This document shows positions 34,955 to 44,700 of a stretch of DNA of 64,000 nucleotides, piece by piece. The notes beneath the pieces were generated by a model. The model did no database searches and was not told the DNA's origin. It saw only the letters and a program-made list of their open reading frames with translations. The stretch is taken from the NCBI RefSeq assembly GCF_039852015.1, contig NZ_CP156627.1, positions 1,054,001 to 1,118,000 of the forward strand, given 5' to 3'. This stretch comes from Robbsia sp. KACC 23696 (GTDB taxonomy: Bacteria; Pseudomonadota; Gammaproteobacteria; Burkholderiales; Burkholderiaceae). Position numbers and translations under genes: made by a program. Numbering within the stretch: the first letter of the stretch is position 1; every line of letters starts with the position of its first letter.

Positions 34955-36777
34955 TGTCATTCCGTTTTCATATTCCTCCCGTACCGCATGCCACGCGGGT
35001 CGGCGGCACCTTGCGCGGCATGCTGCCGAATCGCTGGGACGCCTGCGCGATTCCGTTGATGCTGTGCCTGGTCGCCATGTTCGCGGTCGGCTTCCATGAA
35101 ACCTGGGCGCCGGCGACGGAGCTGGAGACCCGCGCCGTCTCGCTCGACCCGACGAATCTGCCGGAATATGCGCTGCGCACGACGCTGCGGATGTTGGCGG
35201 CCATGGTGGCGTCGGTCGTGTTTTCCCTGGCGTATGGGGCGCTCGCGGCAAAGAGCCGACGCGCCGAAAAGCTGTTGGTGCCGGCACTGGATATCCTGCA
35301 ATCGGTCCCCATTCTCGGCTTCGTCTCCTTGACGGTGACCTTCTTCGTCGGCTTGTTTCCCACGCGTGTGATGGGCGCCGAATTGGCGGCCATCTTCGCG
35401 ATCTGGACCAGTCAGGTCTGGAATATGGCGTTCAGCGTCTATCAGTCGCTGCGTTCGGTGCCGAACGATCTCGACGAAGTCACGCGCAATCTCCAGATGA
35501 GCGCCTGGCAACGGTTCTGGAAGCTCGAGGCGCCGTATGCGATGCCCGGCCTCATCTGGAACATGATGATGTCGATGTCCGGCGGCTGGTTTTTCATCGT
35601 TGCAGCGGAAGCCATCACCGTCGGCGACCACACGGTCACGCTGCCGGGCGTCGGCTCCTATCTGTCGCTGGCGATCGCGAGCGGTCACCTGGGCGCCGTG
35701 GGCTGGGTCGTCGCGACGATGATCGTCGTCATCCTGGGCTATGACCAATTGCTGTTCCGTCCGCTGGTGGCGTGGGCCGACAAGTTCCGGATGGAAAACA
35801 CCAGCTCTGGCGCACCGCCGCGGTCATGGGTGCTCGATTTGATTCGCCGTACCCGCTTTATTCGTCGTGCCTTGTCGCCGTTCGCCGTGTTGCTGGGCAC
35901 GATCGCCCGTTGGCCGATGGCATTGCCGACGCGGTTCCGAAGCGTGCGTCGCGGGATCAACGTCGATGACGCCCCGCATGCGCTGCCGATGCAGACCACG
36001 GCGCTGGGTACCGTCCGGCGCTGGGCGGCAGGCAAGCCAGGGGACATCGTGTGGGCCGCTGCGCTTGCCGCGCTGACGATCTACCTGGTCGTGCGTGTCG
36101 GTCTTTTCGTGCGCACCGGTGTCGGTCTGTCCGAGGTCTTCCATGTCTTCGGCCTGGCGTTGATCACGATGGTGCGCGTGGTGCTGCTGATCGCGTTGTC
36201 CTCGCTGATCTGGGTGCCGGTGGGGGTGTGGATTGGACTGCGTCCGGCCTTGGCTGGCAAAATCCAGCCGGTGGCGCAATTCCTCGCGGCCTTCCCGGCA
36301 AATGTGCTGTTCCCGATCTTCGTCGTCGTGATCGTTCGCTTTCATCTGAACGTGGATGTCTGGCTGTCGCCGTTGATCGTGTTGGGCACGCAGTGGTACA
36401 TCCTGTTCAATGTGATTGCCGGCGCGACCGCTTATCCGAACGACTTCCGTGAAGTCAGCGCCAACCTCGGGATTCGCGGCTGGCAATGGTGGCGTCGGGC
36501 GATGTTGCCGGCCATCCTGCCGTACTACATCACCGGTGCGATCACCGCCTCGGGCGGCGCCTGGAACGCGAGTATCGTCTCGGAGTACGTGGAGTGGGGC
36601 AGCACGCACCTTTCCGCGCACGGCCTGGGCGCGTATATTGCGGAAACCACCGCCGCCGGTGATTTCCCGAAGATTATTCTCGGCATTGCGACGATGTCGT
36701 TGTTCGTGGTGCTGTTCAACCGGGTGCTGTGGCGTCCGCTTTATGTGTACGCGGCCGCGCGCCTGCGTCTGGATTGA
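34954..36777 (+). CDS. two-domain ABC transporter permease (NitT/TauT type, fused)
   Basis: 607 residues holding two BPD-type permease domains. The first EAA-like loop is VTRNLQMSAWQRFWKLEAPYAMPGLIWN (about 175-203), the second VSANLGIRGWQWWRRAMLPAILPYYITG (about 500-527). Each half has about six membrane segments, joined by a cytoplasmic linker at about 280-360. No periplasmic binding protein is encoded in the operon. Start at ATG 34954 overlaps the small ORF's stop; the ATPase gene follows after 13 bp. Substrate cannot be inferred; NitT/TauT-type annotation comes from the ATPase and permease class. Confidence 0.9.
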   Translation: MSFRFHIPPVPHATRVGGTLRGMLPNRWDACAIPLMLCLVAMFAVGFHETWAPATELETRAVSLDPTNLPEYALRTTLRMLAAMVASVVFSLAYGALAAKSRRAEKLLVPALDILQSVPILGFVSLTVTFFVGLFPTRVMGAELAAIFAIWTSQVWNMAFSVYQSLRSVPNDLDEVTRNLQMSAWQRFWKLEAPYAMPGLIWNMMMSMSGGWFFIVAAEAITVGDHTVTLPGVGSYLSLAIASGHLGAVGWVVATMIVVILGYDQLLFRPLVAWADKFRMENTSSGAPPRSWVLDLIRRTRFIRRALSPFAVLLGTIARWPMALPTRFRSVRRGINVDDAPHALPMQTTALGTVRRWAAGKPGDIVWAAALAALTIYLVVRVGLFVRTGVGLSEVFHVFGLALITMVRVVLLIALSSLIWVPVGVWIGLRPALAGKIQPVAQFLAAFPANVLFPIFVVVIVRFHLNVDVWLSPLIVLGTQWYILFNVIAGATAYPNDFREVSANLGIRGWQWWRRAMLPAILPYYITGAITASGGAWNASIVSEYVEWGSTHLSAHGLGAYIAETTAAGDFPKIILGIATMSLFVVLFNRVLWRPLYVYAAARLRLD

Positions 36778-36790
36778 AGGAGAAGTAACA

Positions 36791-38128
36791 ATGAATACAC
36801 CCAATCGTAACCCGCAAGACGCCACATCGATGCTGTTGGATCCGCCGGTGCTCGAAGTCAAGAACGTCACCCGCGGCTTCGGTGAATCGAAGTCCGCGCA
36901 AGGCGACCGCCTGGTGCTGGATGGCGTGGACCTTGCGCTGCACGAAGGCGAGATCGTCGGTCTGCTGGGTCGGTCCGGATCGGGTAAGTCGACGCTGCTG
37001 CGCATCATCTCGGGCCTGATCGCTCCGACCTCGGGCGATGTGACCTACAAGGGCAAGCCCTTGACCGGTCCGGCCGAAGGCGTGGCAATGGTGTTCCAGA
37101 CCTTCGCGCTGTTTCCATGGCTGACGGTGCTGCAAAACGTCGAGGCGGGGCTGGAGGCAAAAGGCGTCGATGCGCGTGAGCGTCGTCGTCGCGCCCTGGC
37201 CGCGATCGATTTGATCGGTCTCGATGGTTTCGAGAACGCCTATCCGCGCGAACTGTCCGGCGGGATGCGGCAACGTGTCGGTTTTGCCCGTGCGCTAGTG
37301 ATCGATCCGACCATTCTGTTGATGGACGAGCCGTTCTCCGCCTTGGACGTGCTGACCGCCGAGACGCTCCGGACCGATCTCCTCGATCTATGGTCGCAGC
37401 GTAAGTTGCCGATCAAGTCGGTGCTGATCGTGACACACAATATCGAGGAAGCGGTGTTCATGTGCGACCGCATCCTGGTGTTGTCGTCGAATCCGGGCCG
37501 TGTGATCGCCGAGATCAAGGTGCCGTTCATGCATCCGCGCAATCGCCTGGACCCGGCGTTCCGCCGCCTGGTCGACGATATCTACGCGCGGATGACCACG
37601 CGTGCCGGCGACGCGAGCGGCAAGAAGGAGTTGACGCTGAGTAGCCGTTTGCCGATCGTATCGACGAACCTGATGGCGGGGCTGATCGAAACGCTGGCCG
37701 CCGCGCCGTACAACGGCCGCGCCGATATGCCGGAGATCGCCCGTTCGCTGCAGTTAGAGGTGGACGAGCTATTCCCGGTCGCCGAAGTCCTGCAGATCCT
37801 GGCGTTCGCCGATGTGCGCGAAGGCGACATCATCCTGACCGCCGCCGGTCGCTCCTTCGTGGAGGGCGGGACGCAGCCGCGCAAGCAGTTGTTTGCCGAG
37901 CATCTGCTGCGGCACGTGCCGCTGGCGAGCCGCATCCGGGGCGTGCTGGACGAGCGCCCAGGGCACCGGGCGCCGCGCCTGCGGTTTGCGCAGGAGCTGG
38001 AGGACGTCCTCTCGGACAGCGCTGCCGAAGAGACGTTGGATGCGGTGATCGATTGGGGGCGCTACGCCGAAATCTTCTCGTATAACGACCAGACCGAAGT
38101 GTTCAGCCTGGCCGACGTCGAAGGTTAA
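36791..38128 (+). CDS. ABC transporter ATPase with C-terminal AAA-associated domain
   Basis: 445 residues; ordinary NitT/TauT ATPases have about 260. Walker A GRSGSGKST (about 61-69), Q-loop VFQTFALFPWL, signature ELSGGMRQRVGFARAL, Walker B ILLMDEPFSALD, switch His VTHNIEEAV. After residue 285 comes an extra helical domain (LMAGLIETLAAAPYNGRADMPEIARSLQLEVDELFPVAEVLQILAFADVREGDIILTAAGRSFVEG) that resembles the AAA-associated C-terminal domain known from this transporter type and may sense a ligand. Start ATG 36791 has AAGGAGAAG upstream. Confidence 0.9.
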   Translation: MNTPNRNPQDATSMLLDPPVLEVKNVTRGFGESKSAQGDRLVLDGVDLALHEGEIVGLLGRSGSGKSTLLRIISGLIAPTSGDVTYKGKPLTGPAEGVAMVFQTFALFPWLTVLQNVEAGLEAKGVDARERRRRALAAIDLIGLDGFENAYPRELSGGMRQRVGFARALVIDPTILLMDEPFSALDVLTAETLRTDLLDLWSQRKLPIKSVLIVTHNIEEAVFMCDRILVLSSNPGRVIAEIKVPFMHPRNRLDPAFRRLVDDIYARMTTRAGDASGKKELTLSSRLPIVSTNLMAGLIETLAAAPYNGRADMPEIARSLQLEVDELFPVAEVLQILAFADVREGDIILTAAGRSFVEGGTQPRKQLFAEHLLRHVPLASRIRGVLDERPGHRAPRLRFAQELEDVLSDSAAEETLDAVIDWGRYAEIFSYNDQTEVFSLADVEG

Positions 38129-38136
38129 GCAATCGC

Positions 38137-38949
38137 TCACGCGCCGATCAGGCGCGCCAGCAAGGGAAAGAGCAGCGCCAGGACGACACTGAAAGCGCCC
38201 GCGAAGATCATCGTGAGGCTGGCCATCACGCCGCGCGGGACGCTTTGCTGATGGGCCCGCGCTGCTCCGACCACCTGTGCAACGGCACCGAGCGTCGCGC
38301 CCGGCGCCTGTTCGCTCTTCAATCCGATCCGATGCAGGATCACGTCCCCCAAAACGATTCCGACGATCCCGCTGGCGACCACGAAGATCGTGGTCAGATC
38401 ACGTGTGCCGCCGGTCATATCGGACAGGACAAACGCAAAGGGCAGGGAAATCGAGCGGCCGATCAGGCTGTGCGTCATCGCCGCAGGTAAGCCGAACGCA
38501 TGTGCCAGCCCGAGCGCCGAACCCATCGTACAGACGGTCGAGATCACCGTGCCGACCAATAGCGCCGGCCACCATTGCCGGATGAAAGCACGATGCTGGT
38601 AGACCGGAATCGCGAACGCCAGTGTCAAGGGACCGATCATCCAGAGCAAGGGACGCGCAGCCGTCAGATAGACGGGATAGGGCAGGCGCATCGCCGACAA
38701 CAGCGCGATCAGCAGCGCGGGCGTGACGAACAGCGGCGACGTCCATAAGCGCGGCCAACGGCGATGCAGCCGAGAGGCGAGGAGGAAGAGCCCCCACGTC
38801 AGCGCGATCGCGGCGAGAGGCAGGAGCCAAGGCGCATGGCCTTGCGCAAACATCAGAGTCTGCTGCGGCAACGCGGCGTCCGCGACGCCGACGTGCGCTT
38901 GCATGCCCGTTGCCGCTGAACCTGGCGGCGTATCGAGATCGGGTTTCAT
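38137..38949 (-). CDS. lrgB: LrgB/CidB-family membrane protein
   Basis: 270 residues from ATG 38949. Multiple hydrophobic segments and LrgB signatures: KSEQAPGATLGAVAQVVGAARA (about 215-240), SALGLAHAFGLPAAMTHSLIGRSISLPFAFVLSDMTGG. Works with LrgA/CidA; in bacteria these pairs are holin-like or export pyruvate/glycolate-type metabolites. ATG overlaps the stop of the upstream lrgA-like gene by 4 bases. The first 35 residues are a soluble extension. Confidence 0.88.
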   Translation of the reverse strand: MKPDLDTPPGSAATGMQAHVGVADAALPQQTLMFAQGHAPWLLPLAAIALTWGLFLLASRLHRRWPRLWTSPLFVTPALLIALLSAMRLPYPVYLTAARPLLWMIGPLTLAFAIPVYQHRAFIRQWWPALLVGTVISTVCTMGSALGLAHAFGLPAAMTHSLIGRSISLPFAFVLSDMTGGTRDLTTIFVVASGIVGIVLGDVILHRIGLKSEQAPGATLGAVAQVVGAARAHQQSVPRGVMASLTMIFAGAFSVVLALLFPLLARLIGA

Positions 38950-39428
38950 CGACGCCCCTCCATCCAGCGACATGTCGCTTCCACACTCCAGGCCGTGGCA
39001 AGCATCGTCAACACCGTGCCGCCGACGATGATGACCGTCAGCGGCACCCAATCGGCGCGCAATATCGGCCAGGCCGGCGCCACCGCGACCATGGCGGGAA
39101 TCAGGAACAAGGTGCTAAGGCCGATCAGCCATTTCCCTCCGCCGGCGACCCACGCGACGGGCAGGCGTCCCGAGAGCAGCAGCAATAGCAGCAGCACGAA
39201 GCCGGCCGGCGCCCCCAGCGTCTCGACGCCTAGTGCCTCGCACAGTCGCTCGACGAGGGCGTAGGCGACGGTCAGCATCGCCGCCTGCGCGATCGGTGTG
39301 ATCGACGCAAACCGGTCGCGCCACCCCATCCGCTTGGTTTCGTGCAGGCCGCCCGCGGTATCGGTCGCCCCGAAACGGGATGCGTTGGGAGATGTCTGAG
39401 CCGTAGCGGCGAGGGGGACATGGGACAT
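38946..39428 (-). CDS. lrgA: LrgA/CidA-family membrane protein
   Basis: 160 residues from ATG 39428. The core (about 45-155) has four hydrophobic segments with LGVETLGAPAGFVLLLLLLLSGRL (CidA/LrgA normally GxxxPGxxxGL... LL) and a long N-terminal soluble part. Couples to lrgB by an ATGA overlap. Divergent from an Lrp/AsnC regulator, with a 9+9 inverted repeat between, so control by that regulator is likely. Confidence 0.85.
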   Translation of the reverse strand: MSHVPLAATAQTSPNASRFGATDTAGGLHETKRMGWRDRFASITPIAQAAMLTVAYALVERLCEALGVETLGAPAGFVLLLLLLLSGRLPVAWVAGGGKWLIGLSTLFLIPAMVAVAPAWPILRADWVPLTVIIVGGTVLTMLATAWSVEATCRWMEGRR

Positions 39429-39548
39429 GCGACCGATCGATGTAAGGGTTGGACAGCGGACGGTCCGCACCTGGCGCCGACTGGCGTACGACACCGTTAC
39501 AGCGTGCCGGTTGGCGCGCGGTCGGGTGAGTCGGCGTGGGGGGATACC

Positions 39549-39569
39549 GTCTGGATATGCTATCCAGAC
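39549..39569. promoter_or_regulatory. inverted repeat between lrgA and the Lrp-type gene
   Basis: Perfect 9-bp arms GTCTGGATA and TATCCAGAC separated by TGC. Located 120 bp upstream of lrgA and 85 bp upstream of the Lrp-type gene. Lrp/AsnC regulators bind imperfect palindromes of about 15 bp in such divergent regions; that this is their site is inferred. Confidence 0.55.
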
Positions 39570-39654
39570 GAGGGCGAAAAAATGTTGCATCAAAAACAAG
39601 GGGGGCGTGTTTTTCGCGATAATATTTCGCGTATCGCCAAAGTAAGAAAAAATC

Positions 39655-40125
39655 ATGCAATTGGACGCTTTCGACCGAAAAATCCTCTCTGAGGTGCAGG
39701 CTGACGCCGCGCTCTCGATGACGGCGTTGGGTGAACGCGTCGGGCTCTCCCAGTCCCAGGCCTGGCGTCGTCTGGAGCGCCTGGAGCGCGAGGGTTTCAT
39801 CCTGCGACGCGTGACGGTGCTGGATCGGGAGAAGTTGGGCTTCGGCGTCCAGGTGTTTCTCCAGGTCAAACTGAACCGGCATGGAGAACGTGCCGCCGAG
39901 AAATTCGCCGCCGCGGTGGCGCAATATCCGGAAGTGATTGAGACCCACGTCATGCTGGGCAACGCCGACTTCCTGCTACGCGTGGTGACTACCGACCTGA
40001 ATGCCTATGGTCGATTTCTGTCCGATAGACTGTCCGGCCTACCCATGGTCCAGGAAGTCCATACGATGATCAGCCTGGCACCCGAAGCCGGCAATCGCGG
40101 CTTGCCGATCGGTCTGCTTCCCTGA
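39655..40125 (+). CDS. Lrp/AsnC-family regulator
   Basis: 156 residues. Helix-turn-helix at about 5-52 (LDAFDRKILSEVQADAALSMTALGERVGLSQSQAWRRLERLEREGFI), RAM domain at about 68-145 (VMLGNADFLLRVVTTDLNAYGRFLSDRLSGLPMVQEVHTMISL). Such proteins sense amino acids or small metabolites. Divergent from lrgAB, its likely target. Confidence 0.92.
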   Translation: MQLDAFDRKILSEVQADAALSMTALGERVGLSQSQAWRRLERLEREGFILRRVTVLDREKLGFGVQVFLQVKLNRHGERAAEKFAAAVAQYPEVIETHVMLGNADFLLRVVTTDLNAYGRFLSDRLSGLPMVQEVHTMISLAPEAGNRGLPIGLLP

Positions 40126-40492
40126 AGTCCTCCCTCTGCTTGGCTGCTTGCGCCGACGAACAGTCCGTGCGCGTACGTTTTCGTCCGCCATGCGATCCGA
40201 TGCCGCGCTTGGCGGTGCTCACGACAGGATTGCAGGCTGAGAATTTTCGGATGTGTCTGATTGCGGTGCGGGTCCGACACAGGCGAAGATGGCGGTTACG
40301 AAGCGAAATGACCATTTCCTGATTCATCAGGAATACGTAACAATGCGCTTCGCGAATACGGCCGTACGGCGATTCGATGCACCGCCAAGGTATGCGTGGC
40401 CGCCTGCTCGATGCAGAAAGCACGTCGCTATCTCGCGGTGTTCGGCCCGCCGACGGATTCGATGGATCGTGCGACGCACTCACGAGTAGGGA
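40126..40492. other. intergenic region upstream of the RND operon, with one palindrome
   Basis: 367 bases with no recognisable gene. TTCCTGATTCATCAGGAA at 40316-40333 has perfect 7-bp arms and a 4-bp spacer, about 160 bp before the adaptor gene; it looks like a repressor site, but no TetR or MarR gene lies beside the efflux operon. Confidence 0.45.
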
Positions 40493-41749
40493 ATGAATAA
40501 AGCTGCCGTATCGTTGCGAGCCGCGTTATTGGCGGTATTGGGACTATTGTCTCTGTCGGGCTGTCGATCCGAACGCGTGCCCGAGAGTGGCGCGTCGACG
40601 GCGGTCGATTCCGCCGGGCCTGTGGCGCAGCACGACGGTGCCGGAGAGGCGGTCAGCGTGATCCGCCTCGAACCGCAAGTGCTCCCGATTTCGATGACGT
40701 TGCCCGGTCGCGTACTGGCTTATGAAACATCGGAGGTACGGCCGCAGGTCGGCGGCATCGTGACGCGTCGTTCTTTCGTCGAGGGCGCGCTGGTGCAGGC
40801 GGGACAGCCGCTGTATCAAATCGATTCGTCGCGTTATGAATTGGCCTATGCACAGGCCACGGCCGCGCTGGCCGGCGCTCGCGCGGCGGTGCCGCTGGCA
40901 CGGGCAACGCTGGCGCGCGAGCGGACGTTGCTCGCATCGGGCGCGACAAGCCGTCAGGCGCATGATCAGGCCGTCGCGGAATTGGCCCGGGCCGAGGCAG
41001 GGTTGAACGAGGCGCAGGCCGTGCAGCGCCGTGCGTCGCTGGATCGGGACTATGCGGTCGTCCGGGCGCCGATCGGCGGCTATATCGATCGTTCCAGTGT
41101 CAGTGCCGGGGCGCTCGTTGTCGCCGATCAGGCGGAGCCGTTGACGCGCATTCATCGGATCGATCGGGTGTATGTCGACCTGCGGCAGTCGGCCGATCAG
41201 TTGCGCGACATGAGGCGGATGGTCGAACGCGCCGGTGCGATGCCGTCCGGCAAGGCCTCGAAGGTGACGCTGACGCTATCCAAGGGCGAAACGTATGCAA
41301 CGGTCGGCCGACTCGATCTGACCGAATCGCGGATCGCCCCGGACACGGATACGGTGGCGTTGCGCGCGGTCTTCGAGAATCCCGACCGGACGCTCCTGCC
41401 CGGCATGTATGTGCAAGCGAATGTCGTCGCGGGGAATTTGCGCGATGCGTTCTTGCTGCCTCAGCGGGCGGTGACACGCGACGCGCGGGGCGCGGCGGTG
41501 GTGTGGATTGTCGTGCACGGCAAAGCCGTGCAACGGGTGCTGTCCGACGTGCAGCCCTATGGCAATAATTGGCTAGTGAACGGCGGCATGGCGGCGGGCA
41601 CCTTGCTCATCGTCGAAGGCGAGATGCATATCCGTGAAGGCCAGGCGATCAAGACCGAGGAAGTGCATATCGATACGGCCAGCGGCTTGGTGACGGGGCG
41701 TGCGAATTCGGCGGCATCGTCCTCGACCGCGGCGAAGGGGCATCCATGA
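40493..41749 (+). CDS. RND efflux periplasmic adaptor (AcrA/MexA-like lipoprotein)
   Basis: 418 residues. Lipoprotein signal ending LSLSGC (lipobox Cys at about 23). Barrel-sandwich and hairpin domains follow: GRVLAYETSEVRPQVGGIVTRRSFVEGALVQAGQPLYQID (about 70-110), a coiled-coil hairpin (about 115-180), RAPIGGYIDRSSVSAGALV (about 188). Bridges the inner-membrane pump and outer-membrane channel. Its stop overlaps the pump gene by 4 bases (41746-41749). Confidence 0.93.
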   Translation: MNKAAVSLRAALLAVLGLLSLSGCRSERVPESGASTAVDSAGPVAQHDGAGEAVSVIRLEPQVLPISMTLPGRVLAYETSEVRPQVGGIVTRRSFVEGALVQAGQPLYQIDSSRYELAYAQATAALAGARAAVPLARATLARERTLLASGATSRQAHDQAVAELARAEAGLNEAQAVQRRASLDRDYAVVRAPIGGYIDRSSVSAGALVVADQAEPLTRIHRIDRVYVDLRQSADQLRDMRRMVERAGAMPSGKASKVTLTLSKGETYATVGRLDLTESRIAPDTDTVALRAVFENPDRTLLPGMYVQANVVAGNLRDAFLLPQRAVTRDARGAAVVWIVVHGKAVQRVLSDVQPYGNNWLVNGGMAAGTLLIVEGEMHIREGQAIKTEEVHIDTASGLVTGRANSAASSSTAAKGHP

Positions 41750-44700
41750 TGGCCGGTGTATTTATCCGCCGTCCGGTATTTGCCTGTGTGCTGGCATTGA
41801 TCGTATCGCTGGCGGGCTTGCTCGCCATGCGGGGTCTGCCGATTTCCCAATATCCGGAAATCGCGCCCGCCACGATTTCGATCACGGCGTCTTATCCGGG
41901 CGCCGATGCCCAGACGCTCGAGCATGCGGTGACGCGCGTCATAGAACAGGGCATGACCGGACTCGACAACCTGTCTTACATGTCGTCGAGTTCCGATGCG
42001 CAAGGAAATAGCGAAATCACGCTGACGTTCGGGCAGGGAACCAATGCCGACGTTGCACAAATGCAGGTGCAGAACAAGCTGCAACTGGTCAACGCGCAGC
42101 TGCCGCAGCCGGTGCAGCGTAACGGTCTGCAGGTGTCGAAGTCTTCGGCCGGCTTCCTGATGGTGCTGAGTTTCGTATCGACCGATGGCAAGCTGAATGC
42201 CACGGATCTCGACGACTACGCGACCGGTGATCTGAGCGAAGTCCTGAAGCGCGTGCCGGGCGTCGGCAATACGCGGCCTTTTGGCGGCAGTTATGCGATG
42301 CGTATCTGGCTGGATCCCGGCAGCATGGCACGCTACGGCGTGACGACCGGGGATGTCGAGCGTGCGTTGATGCAGCAAAATACCCAGGTCTCGGCCGGCG
42401 AACTGGGCGGCCGTCCGCAGGTGGCGGGCCAGCAACTGAACGTGACGGTGACCGCGGGCGGCCAGTTGCGCACCCCGGAAGCCTTTGGCGCGGTGATCCT
42501 GAAGGGCGCCGACGACGGCGCGATGGTGCGACTACGCGATATCGCACGCGTGGAAGTGGGCTCGGATACCTACGCTTTCGGCGTGCTGCATAACGGTCGC
42601 CCGGCATCGGCGATGGGCATCAGCCTTGCAACGGGCGCGAATGCGGTATCGACCGCTGCCGCGATCAAGGCGACGCTCGAAAAGATGCGGGCGACGATGC
42701 CGCCGGGTGTCGAGGTCATTTATCAATACGACACCACGCCCTTCGTCAAGCTGTCGATTTCAAAGGTGGCACAGACCTTGGTCGAAGCGGCGATCTTGGT
42801 CTTCCTTGTCATGTGGATCTTTCTGCAGAACCTGCGGGCGACGCTAATCCCCACACTGGCGATACCGGTCGTGTTGCTAGGGACGATGGTCGTTTTGTCC
42901 GTGTTCGGCTATGGCATCAACACGCTCACGATGTTTGCGATGGTGTTGGCGATCGGCTTGCTTGTCGACGACGCCATCGTCGTCGTGGAGAACGTCGAGC
43001 GCGTGATGGCCGAGACCGGACTGGCCGCACGCGAAGCCACGATGCAATCGATGGGGCAGATCGGCACGACCTTGATCGGTATCACTACGGTCCTCGTCGT
43101 CGTATTTGTGCCGATGGCGTTTATCTCAGGTTCGACCGGCGTCATTTATCGGCAATTCGCGGTCACCATCGTCGCGGCGATGCTGCTGTCTCTGGCGGTG
43201 GCGCTGACGTTGACACCGGCGCTGTGCGGCCTATTGCTGAAGTCGGGCCATCACGACGCGCCGCGCGGCCGCTTCTTTACCTGGTTCAACCGTCGTTTTG
43301 ATCGCGTGACGAAAGCGTACCGACGGGGCGTCGTGCACGGTATACGTCGGGGCGGGCGGATCTTGTTGGGGTTCGTCGTCTTCGTGGTCGCGCTCGCATG
43401 GTTGTTCGTGCGGCTGCCAACAGCGTTCGTGCCGCAAGAGGACATGGGCTCGGTCTACACGCTCGTGCAACTCCCGGCAGGTGCGACGAATCTCCGGACG
43501 GAGGCGGTCCTGGCCCGTGTGACCGACCACTATCTGAAAGATGAAGCGGCCGACGTCGAAGGCGTGTTGACGGTGAATGGCTGGGCGTTTGCCGGCAGCG
43601 GACAGAATATGGGCGCCGTCTGGGTGAAGTTGCGCGACGTTGGCGTGCGGGGTGGATCGCGAGAACATGCTGCCGCGGCGATAGCGGATCGGGCGAATGC
43701 GGTTTTTCAAACGTGGCGCGATGCGCAAGCGTTTGCCGTGCCACCACCGGTCATTCCTGGATTGGGCTCGACGGGCGGCTTCGACTTCTACCTGACGGAT
43801 CGGACCGGGGAAGGCGGTGCGCCTTTGAATGCGGCGCGCGATAGCTTGCTGAGTGCCGCCGCGCAGTCCGAGGTGTTGAGCAGCGTGCGCTTTACCGGCA
43901 TGGCGGATGCCGCCCAATTCGCCATCGACATCGACTATGCGAAAGCGCAGGCAATGGGCGTGTCGATCGATCAGATTCATCACACCCTGTCTGCGGCGTG
44001 GGGCGGCCGCTATATCAATGATTTCATCGATCGAGGTCGGGTGAAGCGCGTGCATATTCAAGGCGATGCGCCGTTCCGGATGCAACCGCAGCAGCTCGAC
44101 CAGTGGCATGTGCGTAATGCGCAGGGGGAAATGGTGCCGTTCTCATCGTTCGCACGAGGGCATTGGGCCATGGGACCGATGCGCCTGGTTCGTTACAACG
44201 GCCGCAGCGCCGTGCAAATCGAGGGCGATGCGGCTCGCGGACACACATCCGGACAGGCCATGGCGGAAATGGACCGTTTAGCCGATGCCTTGCCCGAGCG
44301 ATTCGGGCACGAATGGACCGGCTTGTCGTTCCAGGAACGTTTATCCGGAAACCAGGCTCTGGGGCTCTATGGCATATCGATTATCGTCGTGTTTTTGTGT
44401 CTCGCGGCCTTGTATGAAAGCTGGTCGATTCCTTTTGCCGTACTGCTGTGCGTCCCGATCGGCGTGGCTGGGTCCGTTATTGCCGCGATGAGCTTTGGCC
44501 AGACGAACGATGTGTACTTCAAAGTCGGGCTATTGACGATCATCGGCCTGTCCGCGAAGAACGCCATCTTGATCGTCGGCTTCGCCTTGGAACGTCAGGT
44601 CGCGGGACACAGCCTGTTGCGCGCCACGATCGACGCCGCGGCCATGCGCCTGCGCCCGATTCTGATGACGTCGATCGCTTTCGTCGTCGGTGTGCTGCCG

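Noticed and set aside
35824-37008. Minus-strand frame of 394 codons across the ABC permease/ATPase junction
   Set aside because: His/Arg/Gln-rich shadow of the permease; no family features.
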